Positions 26,842 to 37,174 of a DNA stretch of 64,000 bases are shown here, in pieces (positions within the stretch are counted from its first letter, which is position 1; each line of letters begins with the position of its first letter). The stretch lies in the NCBI RefSeq assembly GCF_000765745.2, contig NZ_JRPC02000001.1:1-64000 (forward strand). Reading direction: 5' to 3'. The position numbers and the translations under genes are program-made. The DNA comes from Helicobacter apodemus. GTDB taxonomy: Bacteria > Campylobacterota > Campylobacteria > Campylobacterales > Helicobacteraceae. The notes beneath the pieces were generated by a model. The model was not told where the DNA came from. It searched no databases and worked only from the letters and a program-made list of their open reading frames with translations.

Positions 26842-28425
26842 ATGAAAATGAAAGATTTCTCAAAGCTTAACAAAGCTTTCACAATAAATCGTGTAGATAT
26901 TCAAAATTTTGGGATTCTCACACTTTTTATTCTTATTATTATTGGAATGGTAATTTATTATAGTGATAATATTTCTAATCCTTTACTTTTAGGTTTTACC
27001 GCCATTGTTGGAGGATATATGGCTTTAAACATTGGGGCTAATGATGTAGCCAACAATGTAGGACCTGCTGTAGGTTCAAAATCCCTCACAATGGCAGGTG
27101 CTATCACTATTGCTGTAATTTGTGAAATCTCTGGAGCATTAATTGCTGGAGGAGAAGTTGTCAATACCATAAGAACTAATATTATCTCACTTAAAAGTAT
27201 CGAGGATACAAAAACTTTCATTACCCTAATGTTAGCAGCACTCATTTCAGGTGCTTTATGGCTACATTTTGCTACAACCATTGGTGCGCCAGTTTCTACA
27301 ACACATTCTATTGTGGGGGGAGTTTTAGGTGCTGGAATTGTTGCTGGGGGTTTTAGTGTAGTCAATTGGGGGGAATTAAGCAAAATTATTCTAAGTTGGG
27401 TAGTCTCCCCTCTTGCAGGAGGAATCATTGCGGCTATCTTATTATTTTTTATGAAAAGCACTATTACCTATAAACAAAATAAGAAAATAGCCGCTCAAAA
27501 AATAGTTCCCTATCTCATTGCTTTTATGGTTTGGGCTTTTAGTCTCTATCTTATCAATAAAGGACTTAAAAAAGTTATTACCCTTGATTCATTAACAACT
27601 TTAACCATAAGCTTTAGTTTAGCTATTATTACTTTCTTTGTCGTTAGCCCCATAATACGCAATACTTTAGAAAAAATGGAAAACAAAAAAGAAGAAATTA
27701 GCAAACTCTTCACCATTCCCTTAATCTTTGCAGCAGCACTTTTAAGTTTCGCACACGGAGCTAATGATGTCGCAAATGCTATTGGACCTTTAGCTGCTAT
27801 CAATGATGCTTTAAGGATAAATTTAGAAACGCAAAGTAGTATCAAAACGCCTTTTTGGATTATGCTCTTAGGAGGACTTGGAATCTCTATTGGTTTAGCA
27901 CTTTTTGGACCAAAGCTTATAAAAGCTGTTGGTAATGAAATTACCGATTTAGACCAAATGCGTGCTTTTTGTATCGCAATGAGTGCTGCTTTAACCGTGC
28001 TTATTGCATCAGAAGTTGGAATGCCTGTTAGCTCCACACATATCGCCATCGGAGCTATTTTTGGAGTAGGATTTTTAAGAGAATACCTTAAAAAACGTTA
28101 TAAAAAGATGGAATTAAAAATCCTAGCCTCTTATAAAGATAAAGATATAGAAAAAATCAAAGAATTTTTAGAAAAATTCAAGCAATCCTCTGTTAAGCGA
28201 AAAGCTTCTATTCTAAAAAACATTGACAAGAAAAAAGCTAAACAAAATACACAACTACCAGAATTTAAGAAAAAAGAATTAAAACAACTTAAAAAGGCTT
28301 ATGAAGAAGAACTCGTGAAACGTTCTGCTATTAACAAAATTGTTTCTGCTTGGCTTATTACCGTTCCTGTCTCTGCTGTTATTGGAGGAATACTTTATTT
28401 TCTTTTTGATGTATTAGGATTTTAA
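26842..28425 (+). CDS. pit: Inorganic phosphate transporter, PiT family
   Basis: A 527-residue inner-membrane phosphate/cation symporter. The internal duplication is clear: GANDVANNVGPAVGSK at 65-80 and a second AHGANDVANAIGP about 240 residues later, each followed by membrane helices. A cytoplasmic Lys-rich insert (about 420-500) precedes the last helix. One base separates it from the phosphatase gene downstream. Confidence 0.95.
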   Translation: MKMKDFSKLNKAFTINRVDIQNFGILTLFILIIIGMVIYYSDNISNPLLLGFTAIVGGYMALNIGANDVANNVGPAVGSKSLTMAGAITIAVICEISGALIAGGEVVNTIRTNIISLKSIEDTKTFITLMLAALISGALWLHFATTIGAPVSTTHSIVGGVLGAGIVAGGFSVVNWGELSKIILSWVVSPLAGGIIAAILLFFMKSTITYKQNKKIAAQKIVPYLIAFMVWAFSLYLINKGLKKVITLDSLTTLTISFSLAIITFFVVSPIIRNTLEKMENKKEEISKLFTIPLIFAAALLSFAHGANDVANAIGPLAAINDALRINLETQSSIKTPFWIMLLGGLGISIGLALFGPKLIKAVGNEITDLDQMRAFCIAMSAALTVLIASEVGMPVSSTHIAIGAIFGVGFLREYLKKRYKKMELKILASYKDKDIEKIKEFLEKFKQSSVKRKASILKNIDKKKAKQNTQLPEFKKKELKQLKKAYEEELVKRSAINKIVSAWLITVPVSAVIGGILYFLFDVLGF

Positions 28426-28426
28426 T

Positions 28427-29107
28427 ATGCAAAAACCCCTTTATTTAATTGGTGATGTTCATGGATGCTTTGATACCCTCACAGCCCTTATCGAACAATT
28501 GCCCAAAAAATGGGAATCACAGATTATCTTTACAGGAGATTTAATCGATAGGGGCGATAAATCCTGTGAAGTCATTGATTTGCTTATTCAACATAATTTC
28601 AAAGCCATACTAGGTAATCACGAAGAATTAATGCTAGAGTATTATCACGCCATCCCTCCAAAGGGATATGGTAAGAATTGGATTAACAATGGTGGCTATG
28701 AGACTATGGAAAGCTACCAAAGAAATGGAGGATTTAAGAAAATCCACGAACATTTAGAATGGATTTTAGAGCTTCCTAGATTCCTTGAAATACCAACCCT
28801 TGATGAAAAAGGGCAAACACTCTTTATCACTCACGGATTTGGATTGCCCTATTATAGAGATAGGGATAAAAAGGCAGAGATTATAACTTGGAATCGTATG
28901 AAAATGCACGATTTAGAAAAAGAAAGCAATAAAAAATATGGGGTTTTTAATGTTTTTGGACACGATGTGCAAATCACACCTATGATTACAAACAACTTTG
29001 CTGCTATTGATACAGGTTGCGTTTATCATCAACGTTACACAACAGCTTCTCTTACAGCACTAGAGTGGCCTTCTAAAAAAATTTTTCAACAAAATTATTG
29101 TGGATAA
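28427..29107 (+). CDS. PPP-family metallophosphatase (serine/threonine or ApaH-like)
   Basis: A 226-residue calcineurin-like phosphatase with GDVHG at 9-13, GDLIDRGDKS at 37-46 and GNHEE at 63-67, followed by metal-binding ITHGFG and FGHD. These fit bacterial PrpA/PrpE or diadenosine-polyphosphate hydrolases; the substrate cannot be decided. It is cotranscribed with pit, and its 3' end overlaps the convergent SDR gene by 13 bases. Confidence 0.9.
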   Translation: MQKPLYLIGDVHGCFDTLTALIEQLPKKWESQIIFTGDLIDRGDKSCEVIDLLIQHNFKAILGNHEELMLEYYHAIPPKGYGKNWINNGGYETMESYQRNGGFKKIHEHLEWILELPRFLEIPTLDEKGQTLFITHGFGLPYYRDRDKKAEIITWNRMKMHDLEKESNKKYGVFNVFGHDVQITPMITNNFAAIDTGCVYHQRYTTASLTALEWPSKKIFQQNYCG

Positions 29108-29850
29108 TTCTCACGCCATACATTCAATGCCGCAAAACTTTGACTTGTTGGCATTAGCTCTAAGGTATTGATATTAATATGTTTAGGTAAAGTAGTAACC
29201 CAATAGATGGCTTCAGCAATATCCTCTGGCTTTAGGGCATTAGAATCTTTATAAAGTGATTCCACCTTTTGCATATCTCCTTTAAACCGCACCAAAGAAA
29301 ACTCGCTATCACTTGCAAGACCTGGCTCTATATCCGTTACCCTCACACAAGTTCCCGCTAAATCCGCTCGAAGATTAAGCACAAACTGCCTAACAAAAGC
29401 TTTACTTGCACCATATACATTACCACCTGGATAAGGGTATGTCCCAGCAATAGAACCTAAAGTAATAATATGCCCACTTCTCCTTTTAACCATTTGTGGC
29501 AAAATTAAATGCGTAATAGAAGTTAAAGCCTTAATATTAACTTCAATCATTTGCACCCAATCTGCAAAATCACATTTATCTGCACTCTCTAATCCCAAAG
29601 CGAGCCCTGCATTATTAACTAATATATCAATATTTTGATAATCTTTAGGCAAAGAAGAGAGATGATACTCTAAACCCTCCCTATTACAAATATCGCAAGG
29701 AATTATAAAGCACTCCTTAATCTCTTTTTGTAAAGATTCTAATCGTTCTTTGCGTCTTGCTAAAGCAATAATTCTATGACCCTCTTGTGCAAATCTTTTC
29801 GCAATTGCCCTTCCAAACCCAGCTGACGCCCCTGTTATAAAAACTACCAT
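29095..29850 (-). CDS. Short-chain dehydrogenase (YdfG-like)
   Basis: A 251-residue classical SDR: nucleotide-binding GASAGFG at 7-13, NNAG at 79-82, catalytic Ser133 and Tyr146-x3-Lys150. The C-terminal EPGLASDSEFSLVRF resembles YdfG 3-hydroxy-acid (serine/allothreonine) dehydrogenases. The substrate remains an inference. Confidence 0.9.
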   Translation of the reverse strand: MVVFITGASAGFGRAIAKRFAQEGHRIIALARRKERLESLQKEIKECFIIPCDICNREGLEYHLSSLPKDYQNIDILVNNAGLALGLESADKCDFADWVQMIEVNIKALTSITHLILPQMVKRRSGHIITLGSIAGTYPYPGGNVYGASKAFVRQFVLNLRADLAGTCVRVTDIEPGLASDSEFSLVRFKGDMQKVESLYKDSNALKPEDIAEAIYWVTTLPKHININTLELMPTSQSFAALNVWRENYPQ

Positions 29851-29860
29851 TTATATTCCT

Positions 29861-31162
29861 TTAAAATTTACATTGGCGAATAACTTCAAAATGATCTTTG
29901 ATTTCTTTTTCTTTTTGTATTTCCTCTAAAGGTATTTTTTCCATAGTCAATCTTGCATTGATACAATCTTTTAATTGGTAATAACCCCAAGCTAAAGAAT
30001 CAAGATAATACACATTTTGCGGTTCTTTTTGCAAGGCTTTTGTAACATATTGCATTCCCTCTTTAATATCTAAATTATGATCTATCATTAAATACCCCAA
30101 ATAATTCCAATACAAAGCATCATCAAGTTTATTACTAACAATCTTTAAATCTTCCACTACCGATTCTAACATTTTTTTATCATTACGATTTTTAGCACTT
30201 TCATAAATCATCATAGCCTTCAAAGCTAAAAAATCAACATTATGAGTTTGTTTATAGATTCTATCTAATACTTCAATGCTCTTTTGATAATCCTTTTTAT
30301 GCCGATAGATTTCTAAAAGGATTTCATCTGCTAAATGAATAGAGGAATTTTTCTCTAAAAAGCTTTGTGCTTGTGTTAAATTATTGAACTGAAAATAAAT
30401 CTCTAAAACATTTTTTGCATAATTTTGCTCCCCTGTTGCCTTAAATAATTTCTCATATACTCTTGCTGCTTTTTTATAGGCTTTATCTTGCAAATAAATC
30501 ATTGCAAGTTTCTCACCTATCATAGGCGAAACTCCATATTTTTGAATATGCCTTTCATAAAGTTCTATAGCTTTTTGCTTATTATTTAAAAATACAAAAT
30601 AAGTAGAGGCTAACTTATCTAAAATTAAATCATTTTTCTCCAAAGCATAGGCTTGTTGCAAATATTCTATAGATTTTTGGTATTTCTTTTGCAGTAGATA
30701 TACTGAAGAGATAATCTCTAAATTTTGCACATTTCTATGATTTTTTAATAAAATCATCGCTTCTTTTAATGCATTCTTTAAATCACCCTCTTTACTCAAA
30801 ATACCAATTAAAGTCTGTCTCATATCCTCATCTTTTGGGTATTTTTCTAAATATTGCAAAGTTTTCTCTTTAGCCAAAATATATTCTTGTTCTAGCAGTA
30901 AAACCCCGATAATTTCTTTTAAATAACTCCTATTCCCACTTAAGTAGTAAGCTTCCAAAAAAGATTCTCTAGCCTCTTTTAAGTCTTGATTATCAAGTGC
31001 ATTATAACCTTCTACAATCAAAACATCTTCTGGATTTTCTATTGTTTCAAACCTTTCTGATAAAAAGCTATTCATATTTGGAGTATTTATAGAACATCCC
31101 ATAAACAACAAAACAATACTTAACAATACTATGCTTACTATTTTATTTCTTAACCACACCAA
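29861..31162 (-). CDS. TPR-repeat lipoprotein
   Basis: A 433-residue protein with a lipoprotein signal (LFMGC, Cys23) followed by about ten helical repeats of TPR type, for example around EYLQQAYALEKNDLILDKLA and ALYWNYLGYLMIDHNLDIKE. It probably sits on the periplasmic side of the outer membrane as a scaffold. The start overlaps the YkgJ-type gene by 20 bases. No specific function is recognised. Confidence 0.85.
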   Translation of the reverse strand: MVWLRNKIVSIVLLSIVLLFMGCSINTPNMNSFLSERFETIENPEDVLIVEGYNALDNQDLKEARESFLEAYYLSGNRSYLKEIIGVLLLEQEYILAKEKTLQYLEKYPKDEDMRQTLIGILSKEGDLKNALKEAMILLKNHRNVQNLEIISSVYLLQKKYQKSIEYLQQAYALEKNDLILDKLASTYFVFLNNKQKAIELYERHIQKYGVSPMIGEKLAMIYLQDKAYKKAARVYEKLFKATGEQNYAKNVLEIYFQFNNLTQAQSFLEKNSSIHLADEILLEIYRHKKDYQKSIEVLDRIYKQTHNVDFLALKAMMIYESAKNRNDKKMLESVVEDLKIVSNKLDDALYWNYLGYLMIDHNLDIKEGMQYVTKALQKEPQNVYYLDSLAWGYYQLKDCINARLTMEKIPLEEIQKEKEIKDHFEVIRQCKF

Positions 31163-31520
31163 TACATTCCTTTAATAAATCCTTAAAATCTTCTTCATAA
31201 TCTTCCCAAAAGGGAAACCTTACACACTGACTAGGACGTTTTTGATAAATCTTACATTGTTTAGTCTTCTCATCAAAGAATACACAAGCATATCCCATAC
31301 CATTTTGCATTTTTTTCTCAATGAGGGAATACCTATAACCCACTTTCTTAATAAATCTTAAACAAAAAGATTCAAAATCCATATTCATAAATTCTGCGAT
31401 TTGCTTTATCTCATTAGGTGTTACAAAAATATATCCACGTTCTCCTATACAACACTTTCCTCCACATTCAAGGCATTTTTTCTCATCAAAAGTAAAATTA
31501 AACCCACTAATTTCTAACAT
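31143..31520 (-). CDS. YkgJ-type cysteine-cluster protein
   Basis: A 125-residue protein with Cys16-x2-Cys19-x3-Cys23-Cys24 near the N-terminus and Cys residues in CKIYQKRPSQC later, the YkgJ/UPF0153 pattern thought to bind zinc or an iron-sulfur cluster. It is flanked by trmN6-like and TPR genes with overlapping ends. Function unknown. Confidence 0.88.
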   Translation of the reverse strand: MLEISGFNFTFDEKKCLECGGKCCIGERGYIFVTPNEIKQIAEFMNMDFESFCLRFIKKVGYRYSLIEKKMQNGMGYACVFFDEKTKQCKIYQKRPSQCVRFPFWEDYEEDFKDLLKECIGVVKK

Positions 31521-32239
31521 TTAATGCTCCAAGTATTAGCTTTTGCATAAATTTCTTGAACCTCTTTTGTGAATCCTTGCTCATTATGCGTAAAAAGTGG
31601 AGGTAAAACCTGCATTGCGCTTTTAGAATCTTTTTTTGCACGGCATAATATTAAAGTAGCTTCTTTATCAATTTTAGGATAAACAAAACGTATGGTAATA
31701 GGTCGGATATTATACTGTATCAAGGTATAAAATAGCTTATAGCTTGATTTACAATCATAACAAAATATAAACTCTCCTTTAGGTTTTAGAATAGAATCAA
31801 TCTTTTTTACCATTAATTCAAAAGGTAGATTCTCCTCATACCTTGCTTCATAAATGGTTTTCTTAGCACTTTTAATAACTCCGCTATGATAAAAGGGGGG
31901 GTTACTTATAATTCTATCAAACCGCAAATTCAAAAAATCATACATTAAAAAATCCCCAAAAATTACATTGGCGCAAACTTTATTAATTCTTAGATTATTC
32001 CTGCAAAATTCCATCATTGTCGCATTTTTTTCAATGATATGCAACTTCACTTCTCTGTCTCTTGCGCACAATAAACTAAGTATTCCACTCCCAGCTCCAA
32101 CCTCTAAAACCTCTTGTCTAGGCTTTATAAATGGTAGCATAAAAGCATATAAAAACAAGGTATCACTATTATAACAATAGCCATTTTTTGGCTGATAAAT
32201 CTGCAAATCTTCCTCATTATCATTGAAATACCTTATCAT
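31514..32239 (-). CDS. tRNA1(Val) A37 N6-methyltransferase-like protein
   Basis: A 241-residue class I SAM methyltransferase: SAM-binding EVGAGSGILSLL at 46-57 and N6-adenine motif NPPF at 113-116 followed by YHSG. The NPPFYHSG form is typical of TrmN6 (YfiC), which modifies A37 of tRNA-Val. The exact target is inferred. The gene heads the YkgJ-TPR group. Confidence 0.85.
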   Translation of the reverse strand: MIRYFNDNEEDLQIYQPKNGYCYNSDTLFLYAFMLPFIKPRQEVLEVGAGSGILSLLCARDREVKLHIIEKNATMMEFCRNNLRINKVCANVIFGDFLMYDFLNLRFDRIISNPPFYHSGVIKSAKKTIYEARYEENLPFELMVKKIDSILKPKGEFIFCYDCKSSYKLFYTLIQYNIRPITIRFVYPKIDKEATLILCRAKKDSKSAMQVLPPLFTHNEQGFTKEVQEIYAKANTWSIKC

Positions 32240-32424
32240 TATAGCAAATATCTATACCAAACCTTAAAGAATAATCTCTTTTTTATCAAGAATCTAAAAC
32301 CCCTAAATGACTAGATTTTTTTAATAAGTAATTAGCAATATTCATAATGCCTAAGCTGCTTGGAGGCGATTCATTAATCACTATTATTGATGGAAATAAT
32401 TTTATAATTTTCTAAAATTTTACT

Positions 32425-32433
32425 TGCTACAAT
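32425..32433 (+). promoter_or_regulatory. Extended -10 promoter for hisC-fliF unit
   Basis: TGC-TACAAT, an extended -10, 36 bases before the hisC ATG. No sigma54 or sigma28 site was seen here, so fliF-fliG-fliH appear to be read from a housekeeping promoter together with hisC. Confidence 0.55.
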
Positions 32434-32468
32434 AGTGAAAATAATTTACTTTATCTAGGGTATTTGTA

Positions 32469-33569
32469 ATGACTTTTAATGCAGCATTAGATTCTATTTC
32501 TACCTATGAAGCAGGAAAACCTATCGAACTTGTTGTTAGAGAATTTGGAATCAAAGAAGATGAAATTATTAAACTTGCCTCTAATGAAAATCCTTTAGGT
32601 GCTAGCCCTAAAGCACTTCAAAGTATCATTAAAAATGCCCCTAATATCTATCTTTATCCTGATGATTCAATGTTTGCACTCAAAGAAAGTTTAAGCCAAC
32701 ACTTCCAAGTTTCTACCAATGAAATCATTATTGGTGCAGGAAGTGACCAAATTATCGAATTCTGTATTCATGCAAAAGCTAATGAAAATAGCAAAATCTT
32801 AATGGCTAAAACAACCTTTGCGATGTATGAAATTTATTCTAAAGCAGTAGGGGCTAAAGTTATTAGAACACCAGGGGAAGTCCATAATTTAGCAGAGTTT
32901 TTAGAATACTATAACACCTATCATCCCTCCATTATCTTTCTTTGTGTCCCTAATAATCCTTTAGGGGATTGTTTAGATAGAGTAGATATTTATAAATTCC
33001 TCAAACAAATTAATGAAGATACCCTTGTTATTATTGATGGAGCTTATCAAGAATACGCCAAAGCCAAAGATAATGATAAGAATATTGACCCTAAAGAGCT
33101 TATCAAATCTTTTCCTAATGCTATCTATTTAGGGACTTTTTCTAAAGCCTATGGGCTTGGGGGTATGCGTATAGGATATGGAATTGCTGAAAAATCCATT
33201 ATAAAGGCACTCTCTAAACTTCGTCCTCCTTTTAATGTAACAACACTTTCACTCCTAGCAGCCCTAGAAGCCCTAAAAGACCAAGAACATATCCAAAAAA
33301 GTCTCCAAAATAATTTAGAACAAATGCCTTATTTTGAAGCTTTTGCCAAAGAACAAGGCTTTGATTATATACCCTCTTACACCAATTTCATTACTTATTT
33401 GCTTAAAGAAATTGACTCTACACAAATTAGTGATTTCTTACTACAAAGAGGAGTAATTATTAGGAATTTATCTTCTTATGGGTTAAATGCTATTAGAATA
33501 ACCATAGGGACAAAAGAACAAAATCAAAAATTCTTTGCCTTATTTCATCATTTTTTAAGCCAAAGATAG
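32469..33569 (+). CDS. hisC: Histidinol-phosphate aminotransferase
   Basis: PLP aminotransferase of histidine synthesis; 366 residues. The substrate-side ASNENPLG is at 37-44, PNNPLG at 161-166 and the PLP lysine is Lys226 in [15 protein letters not shown]. It heads a run in which fliF follows after 11 bases. Confidence 0.96.
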   Translation: MTFNAALDSISTYEAGKPIELVVREFGIKEDEIIKLASNENPLGASPKALQSIIKNAPNIYLYPDDSMFALKESLSQHFQVSTNEIIIGAGSDQIIEFCIHAKANENSKILMAKTTFAMYEIYSKAVGAKVIRTPGEVHNLAEFLEYYNTYHPSIIFLCVPNNPLGDCLDRVDIYKFLKQINEDTLVIIDGAYQEYAKAKDNDKNIDPKELIKSFPNAIYLGTFSKAYGLGGMRIGYGIAEKSIIKALSKLRPPFNVTTLSLLAALEALKDQEHIQKSLQNNLEQMPYFEAFAKEQGFDYIPSYTNFITYLLKEIDSTQISDFLLQRGVIIRNLSSYGLNAIRITIGTKEQNQKFFALFHHFLSQR

Positions 33570-33580
33570 GGAATTAAACA

Positions 33581-35311
33581 TTGGATTTAAAAGCATTATT
33601 TGACCAAATTAGAAGTCTTTATAAAAGGCTCAATCAAAAACAAAAAATTGTTATTGTAGGGACAATTATTGCTATTGTTGGTTTTATTTCGGCTTTAATT
33701 GTTTGGAACTCTATGAATAACAAAGCCGGGATTTTATACCCAGGTTATGCCGTTTTATTTGAAGGAGTAAGCCCAGAAGATGGTGCCTTAATCATTCAGC
33801 AGCTCCAACAAGATAATATTAACTATAAGATTCCTAAAGATAATACTATTTTAATCCCTCAACAATTTGTCTATGAACAAAGAATGAAGCTTGCTAGTAA
33901 TGGGATTCCAAAAAGTAGCAAGGTAGGTTTTGAAATTTTTGATACCAAAGATTTTGGAGCGACAGATTTTGATCAAAGGATTAAATATCTACGCGCCATT
34001 GAAGGAGAATTAGCACGAACCATTGAAAGCCTCTCCCCCATTCAAAAAGCAACAGTGCATTTAGCCCAACCAGAAAAAACCGTTTTTGTTAGTCAGCAAA
34101 CTCCTCCTACCGCTTCGGTTGTATTAGTGTTCAAACCCTCTCAAACTCTAACACCCAAACAAATCTCGGGGATTAAAAATATTGTTTCCTCTGCCGTCCC
34201 TAATCTAACTGTCGAGAATGTAGAAGTTGTCAATGAAAAAGGAGAACCCCTTAGTGAGCTAGATGAATTAGGTGGAGCTAGAGAGCTTGCAGCAGCACAA
34301 TTACGTTATAAAACAAATTTTGAACAAACATTAGAAGCAAAAATTATCAATATCTTAGCCCCTATTACAGGAGGGGTTGAAGGGGTGGTCGCCAAAGTAA
34401 CTGCAGAATTTGATTTCGCCCAAAAAGAAAGCACTCAAGAATATTATGACCCCACCAATGTTATAAGAAGCGAACAAAATCTTGAAGAAAAAAGGGAAGG
34501 TTTTACCCCTAAAGAAATTGGAGGAGTCCCCGGAGTTGTAAGCAACATTGGACCTGTGCAAGGATTAGAAGATGAAAATACTAAAGAAAAATATGAAAAA
34601 TCCCAAACTACCACTAATTATGAAGTTAGCAAAACCATTTCTAATATTAAAGGTGAATTTGCAACCATTAGACGGCTTTCAGCTGCCGTTGTTGTGGATG
34701 GTAAATACCAAAAAGAGCTTGATGAGCAAGGGGTAGAGAAGCTACAATATATTGCTTTAAACGAACAAGAAATGGAACAAATCTCTAATCTAGTGCGTCA
34801 AGCTATCGGATATAATCAACAAAGAGGCGATGAAGTCTCTGTAAGTAATTTTCAGCTTAATGGACAAGTCTCTGGATTTAGGGCTAGAACTCCACTGGAA
34901 CGTTTCTTAGAAACTGCCCAATCACTCTTAGAACCTTTTATGCCACTACTTAAATATGTCATTGTTGGTATTATTCTTTTCTTATTTTACAAAAAGATTA
35001 TCCTACCCTTTAGCGAGAGAATGCTTGAAGCTAGAGTTGATGAGGAAGAAGAAATTGAATCTTTACTTAAAGTTGATGAAGATGAAGAGCTTGATAATGA
35101 TAAACAAAATGAAATGCGAAAACGTATTGAAGATCAGCTTGGATTTGGAAACTCTAATGAAGACCAAATTAAATACAATGTGCTTTTAGAAAAAATTAGA
35201 GAGCTTGCTGTAGAAAAACCAACAGAATTAGCCAATCTTTTTCAAACTTTAGTTCATGATGAATTAGGGCTTGATGGCGGAGGAAATTTATCAAAAGGAG
35301 GGAAACTCTAA
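33581..35311 (+). CDS. fliF: Flagellar MS-ring protein
   Basis: Forms the inner-membrane MS ring that nucleates the flagellum. The 576 residues have membrane helices at about 23-42 and 455-475 and a long periplasmic domain with the conserved PSSKVGFEIFD and FDQRIKYLRAIEGELARTI. The acidic C-terminus binds FliG. The start is a TTG at 33581 with AGGGA upstream; no ATG fits. Its stop shares a base with the fliG start. Confidence 0.97.
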   Translation: MDLKALFDQIRSLYKRLNQKQKIVIVGTIIAIVGFISALIVWNSMNNKAGILYPGYAVLFEGVSPEDGALIIQQLQQDNINYKIPKDNTILIPQQFVYEQRMKLASNGIPKSSKVGFEIFDTKDFGATDFDQRIKYLRAIEGELARTIESLSPIQKATVHLAQPEKTVFVSQQTPPTASVVLVFKPSQTLTPKQISGIKNIVSSAVPNLTVENVEVVNEKGEPLSELDELGGARELAAAQLRYKTNFEQTLEAKIINILAPITGGVEGVVAKVTAEFDFAQKESTQEYYDPTNVIRSEQNLEEKREGFTPKEIGGVPGVVSNIGPVQGLEDENTKEKYEKSQTTTNYEVSKTISNIKGEFATIRRLSAAVVVDGKYQKELDEQGVEKLQYIALNEQEMEQISNLVRQAIGYNQQRGDEVSVSNFQLNGQVSGFRARTPLERFLETAQSLLEPFMPLLKYVIVGIILFLFYKKIILPFSERMLEARVDEEEEIESLLKVDEDEELDNDKQNEMRKRIEDQLGFGNSNEDQIKYNVLLEKIRELAVEKPTELANLFQTLVHDELGLDGGGNLSKGGKL

Positions 35312-36345
35312 TGTCTTCTATCACCCTTAGCCCTAGACAACAAGCACAATATGATGAGCTTTCTATGTCAGAAAAGATCGCTATCTTACTTGTGCAATTA
35401 GGTGATGAGATTACTGGCGAGATTTTCTCTCATTTAGATTTAGATTCTATTACAGAAGTCTCTAAATACATTGCCCAAAATGCCGGTATTGACAAAGCTA
35501 TTGCTGGAGCGATTTTAGAAGAATTTTATGCTATCTTTCAATCTAATCAATACATTTCTACAGGTGGCTTTGAATACGCTAAAGAATTACTTTATCGGAC
35601 ATTAGGACCAGAGGCTGCTAAAAAAGTCTTAGATAAACTTGCAAAATCTATGCAGTCTTCACAAAATTTTTCTTATCTCTCAAGGGTGCGTCCTCAACAA
35701 CTATCAGACTTTATTATTCACGAACACCCCCAAACTATTGCCCTCATTCTTGCCCATATGGACCCTTCTAATGCTGCGGAGACCTTAAATTTTTTCTCGG
35801 ATGATTTAAGGGCAGAAATTGCTATTCGTATGGCAAATTTAGGAGATATTTCCCCTAATGTTGTCAAAAGAGTATCAACTGTGCTAGAAAACAAATTAGA
35901 ATCACTTACAAGTTATAAAGTCGAGGTGGGTGGAACTAGGGCAGTAGCAGAGGTATTTAACCGCTTAGGGCAAAAATCTGCTAAATCAACCATTGCTTAT
36001 ATCGAACAAATTGATGATCAATTAGCAGCGGCTATTAAAGAAATGATGTTTACTTTTGAAGATATTGAAAAACTAGATAACAACGCTATTAGAGAAATCT
36101 TAAAAGTTGCCGATAAAAAAGATTTAATTTTAGCCCTTAAGGCATCTCCAGAAGAATTAAAGCAAAAATTTATGAGTAGTATGTCCCAAAGAGCAGGAGA
36201 ACAATTCTTAGAAGAAATGCAATATTTAGGTGCTGTTAAAGTTAAAGATGTAGAATCTGCACAAAGACGCATTGTAGAGAGTGTGCAAACACTCTCTGAA
36301 CAAGGCATAATACAAATCGGAGAACAAGAGGATACCATTGAATAA
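35311..36345 (+). CDS. fliG: Flagellar motor switch protein
   Basis: Cytoplasmic C-ring protein that transmits torque and direction. The 344 residues carry the middle-domain EHPQ at 138-141 and the C-terminal torque helix region with charged residues (FEDIEKLDNNAIREIL). It overlaps fliF by one base and fliH by 8 bases. Confidence 0.97.
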   Translation: MSSITLSPRQQAQYDELSMSEKIAILLVQLGDEITGEIFSHLDLDSITEVSKYIAQNAGIDKAIAGAILEEFYAIFQSNQYISTGGFEYAKELLYRTLGPEAAKKVLDKLAKSMQSSQNFSYLSRVRPQQLSDFIIHEHPQTIALILAHMDPSNAAETLNFFSDDLRAEIAIRMANLGDISPNVVKRVSTVLENKLESLTSYKVEVGGTRAVAEVFNRLGQKSAKSTIAYIEQIDDQLAAAIKEMMFTFEDIEKLDNNAIREILKVADKKDLILALKASPEELKQKFMSSMSQRAGEQFLEEMQYLGAVKVKDVESAQRRIVESVQTLSEQGIIQIGEQEDTIE

Positions 36346-37171
36346 TCTTAATGAATACGAAAATATTATACCTGAAGAGCATAAATCAAAACACGATATT
36401 AAAAAATATAGTTTTAGAAATATGGAAATAAAAAAAACTCCTATTGTTAAAGAAAAACAAGATATTGATAATACACCACAAGAACAAACTTCCCCACCAC
36501 AAGAGCAAACCGAAAATCAATCCATAGAGACACCAAATCTTAGTATTCCCTCTTTGAAGCTTTTTGAGACGGAAGTTGTAGATAAAATCTTACAAAAAAG
36601 TGATGTCTTAGCACAATCCTTGCAAAAACTTCAAGAACAATTTGATAAACAAGAGAAAGAATTTGACCAAAGAGTGAATGCAGTAAAATTAGAATCTAAA
36701 GAATTAGGCTATAAAGAGGGATATGAAGCCGCTAAAGCAGAACTAGAAGCCCAAATTAATAGCCAAAAAGAACTTTATAACCTAAGCATTCAACGCATTG
36801 ATCAAAATATTGCAGAATCTAAAAATCATATTTTAAACTTAGAGAAAGAATTAAGTGCTATTGCCTTAGATATTGCTAAAGAAATTATCACCACAGAAGT
36901 AAGTAATAATAGCTCAAAAATAGCTGCTGCTTTAGCAAGAACCCTCCTTGAAAATGTCGCGAAAAATACAGAAGTTACTTTAAAAGTCTTTCCTGGAGAC
37001 TTAGAGGATTTAAAAGAATCCCTAAAGGATTTAACAAATATTGTGCTACAAGCCGACCAAGCCATTGCAAAAGGTGGAGTCGTAATTTTAAGCAAAGAAG
37101 GAAATATTGATGGGGATATTCACTTACGTTTTGCAACACTAAAAAAATCTATCCTCAATAATAAAGAGTAA
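36338..37171 (+). CDS. fliH: Flagellar export ATPase regulator FliH
   Basis: Binds and regulates the FliI ATPase at the export gate. The 277 residues have a disordered Pro/Gln-rich N-terminus, a coiled coil (about 85-170) and a C-terminal conserved domain with AIALDIAKEI-like helices and VFPGDLEDLKESL. The start is TTG at 36338, inside the end of fliG. A terminal GDIHLRFATLKKSIL fits FliH family tails. Confidence 0.88.
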   Translation: MNNLNEYENIIPEEHKSKHDIKKYSFRNMEIKKTPIVKEKQDIDNTPQEQTSPPQEQTENQSIETPNLSIPSLKLFETEVVDKILQKSDVLAQSLQKLQEQFDKQEKEFDQRVNAVKLESKELGYKEGYEAAKAELEAQINSQKELYNLSIQRIDQNIAESKNHILNLEKELSAIALDIAKEIITTEVSNNSSKIAAALARTLLENVAKNTEVTLKVFPGDLEDLKESLKDLTNIVLQADQAIAKGGVVILSKEGNIDGDIHLRFATLKKSILNNKE

Positions 37172-37174
37172 GAA

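Noticed and set aside
26958-28049. Two 167-codon minus-strand open frames opposite pit
   Set aside because: They are shadows of the pit coding frame, with no ribosome sites or family resemblance.
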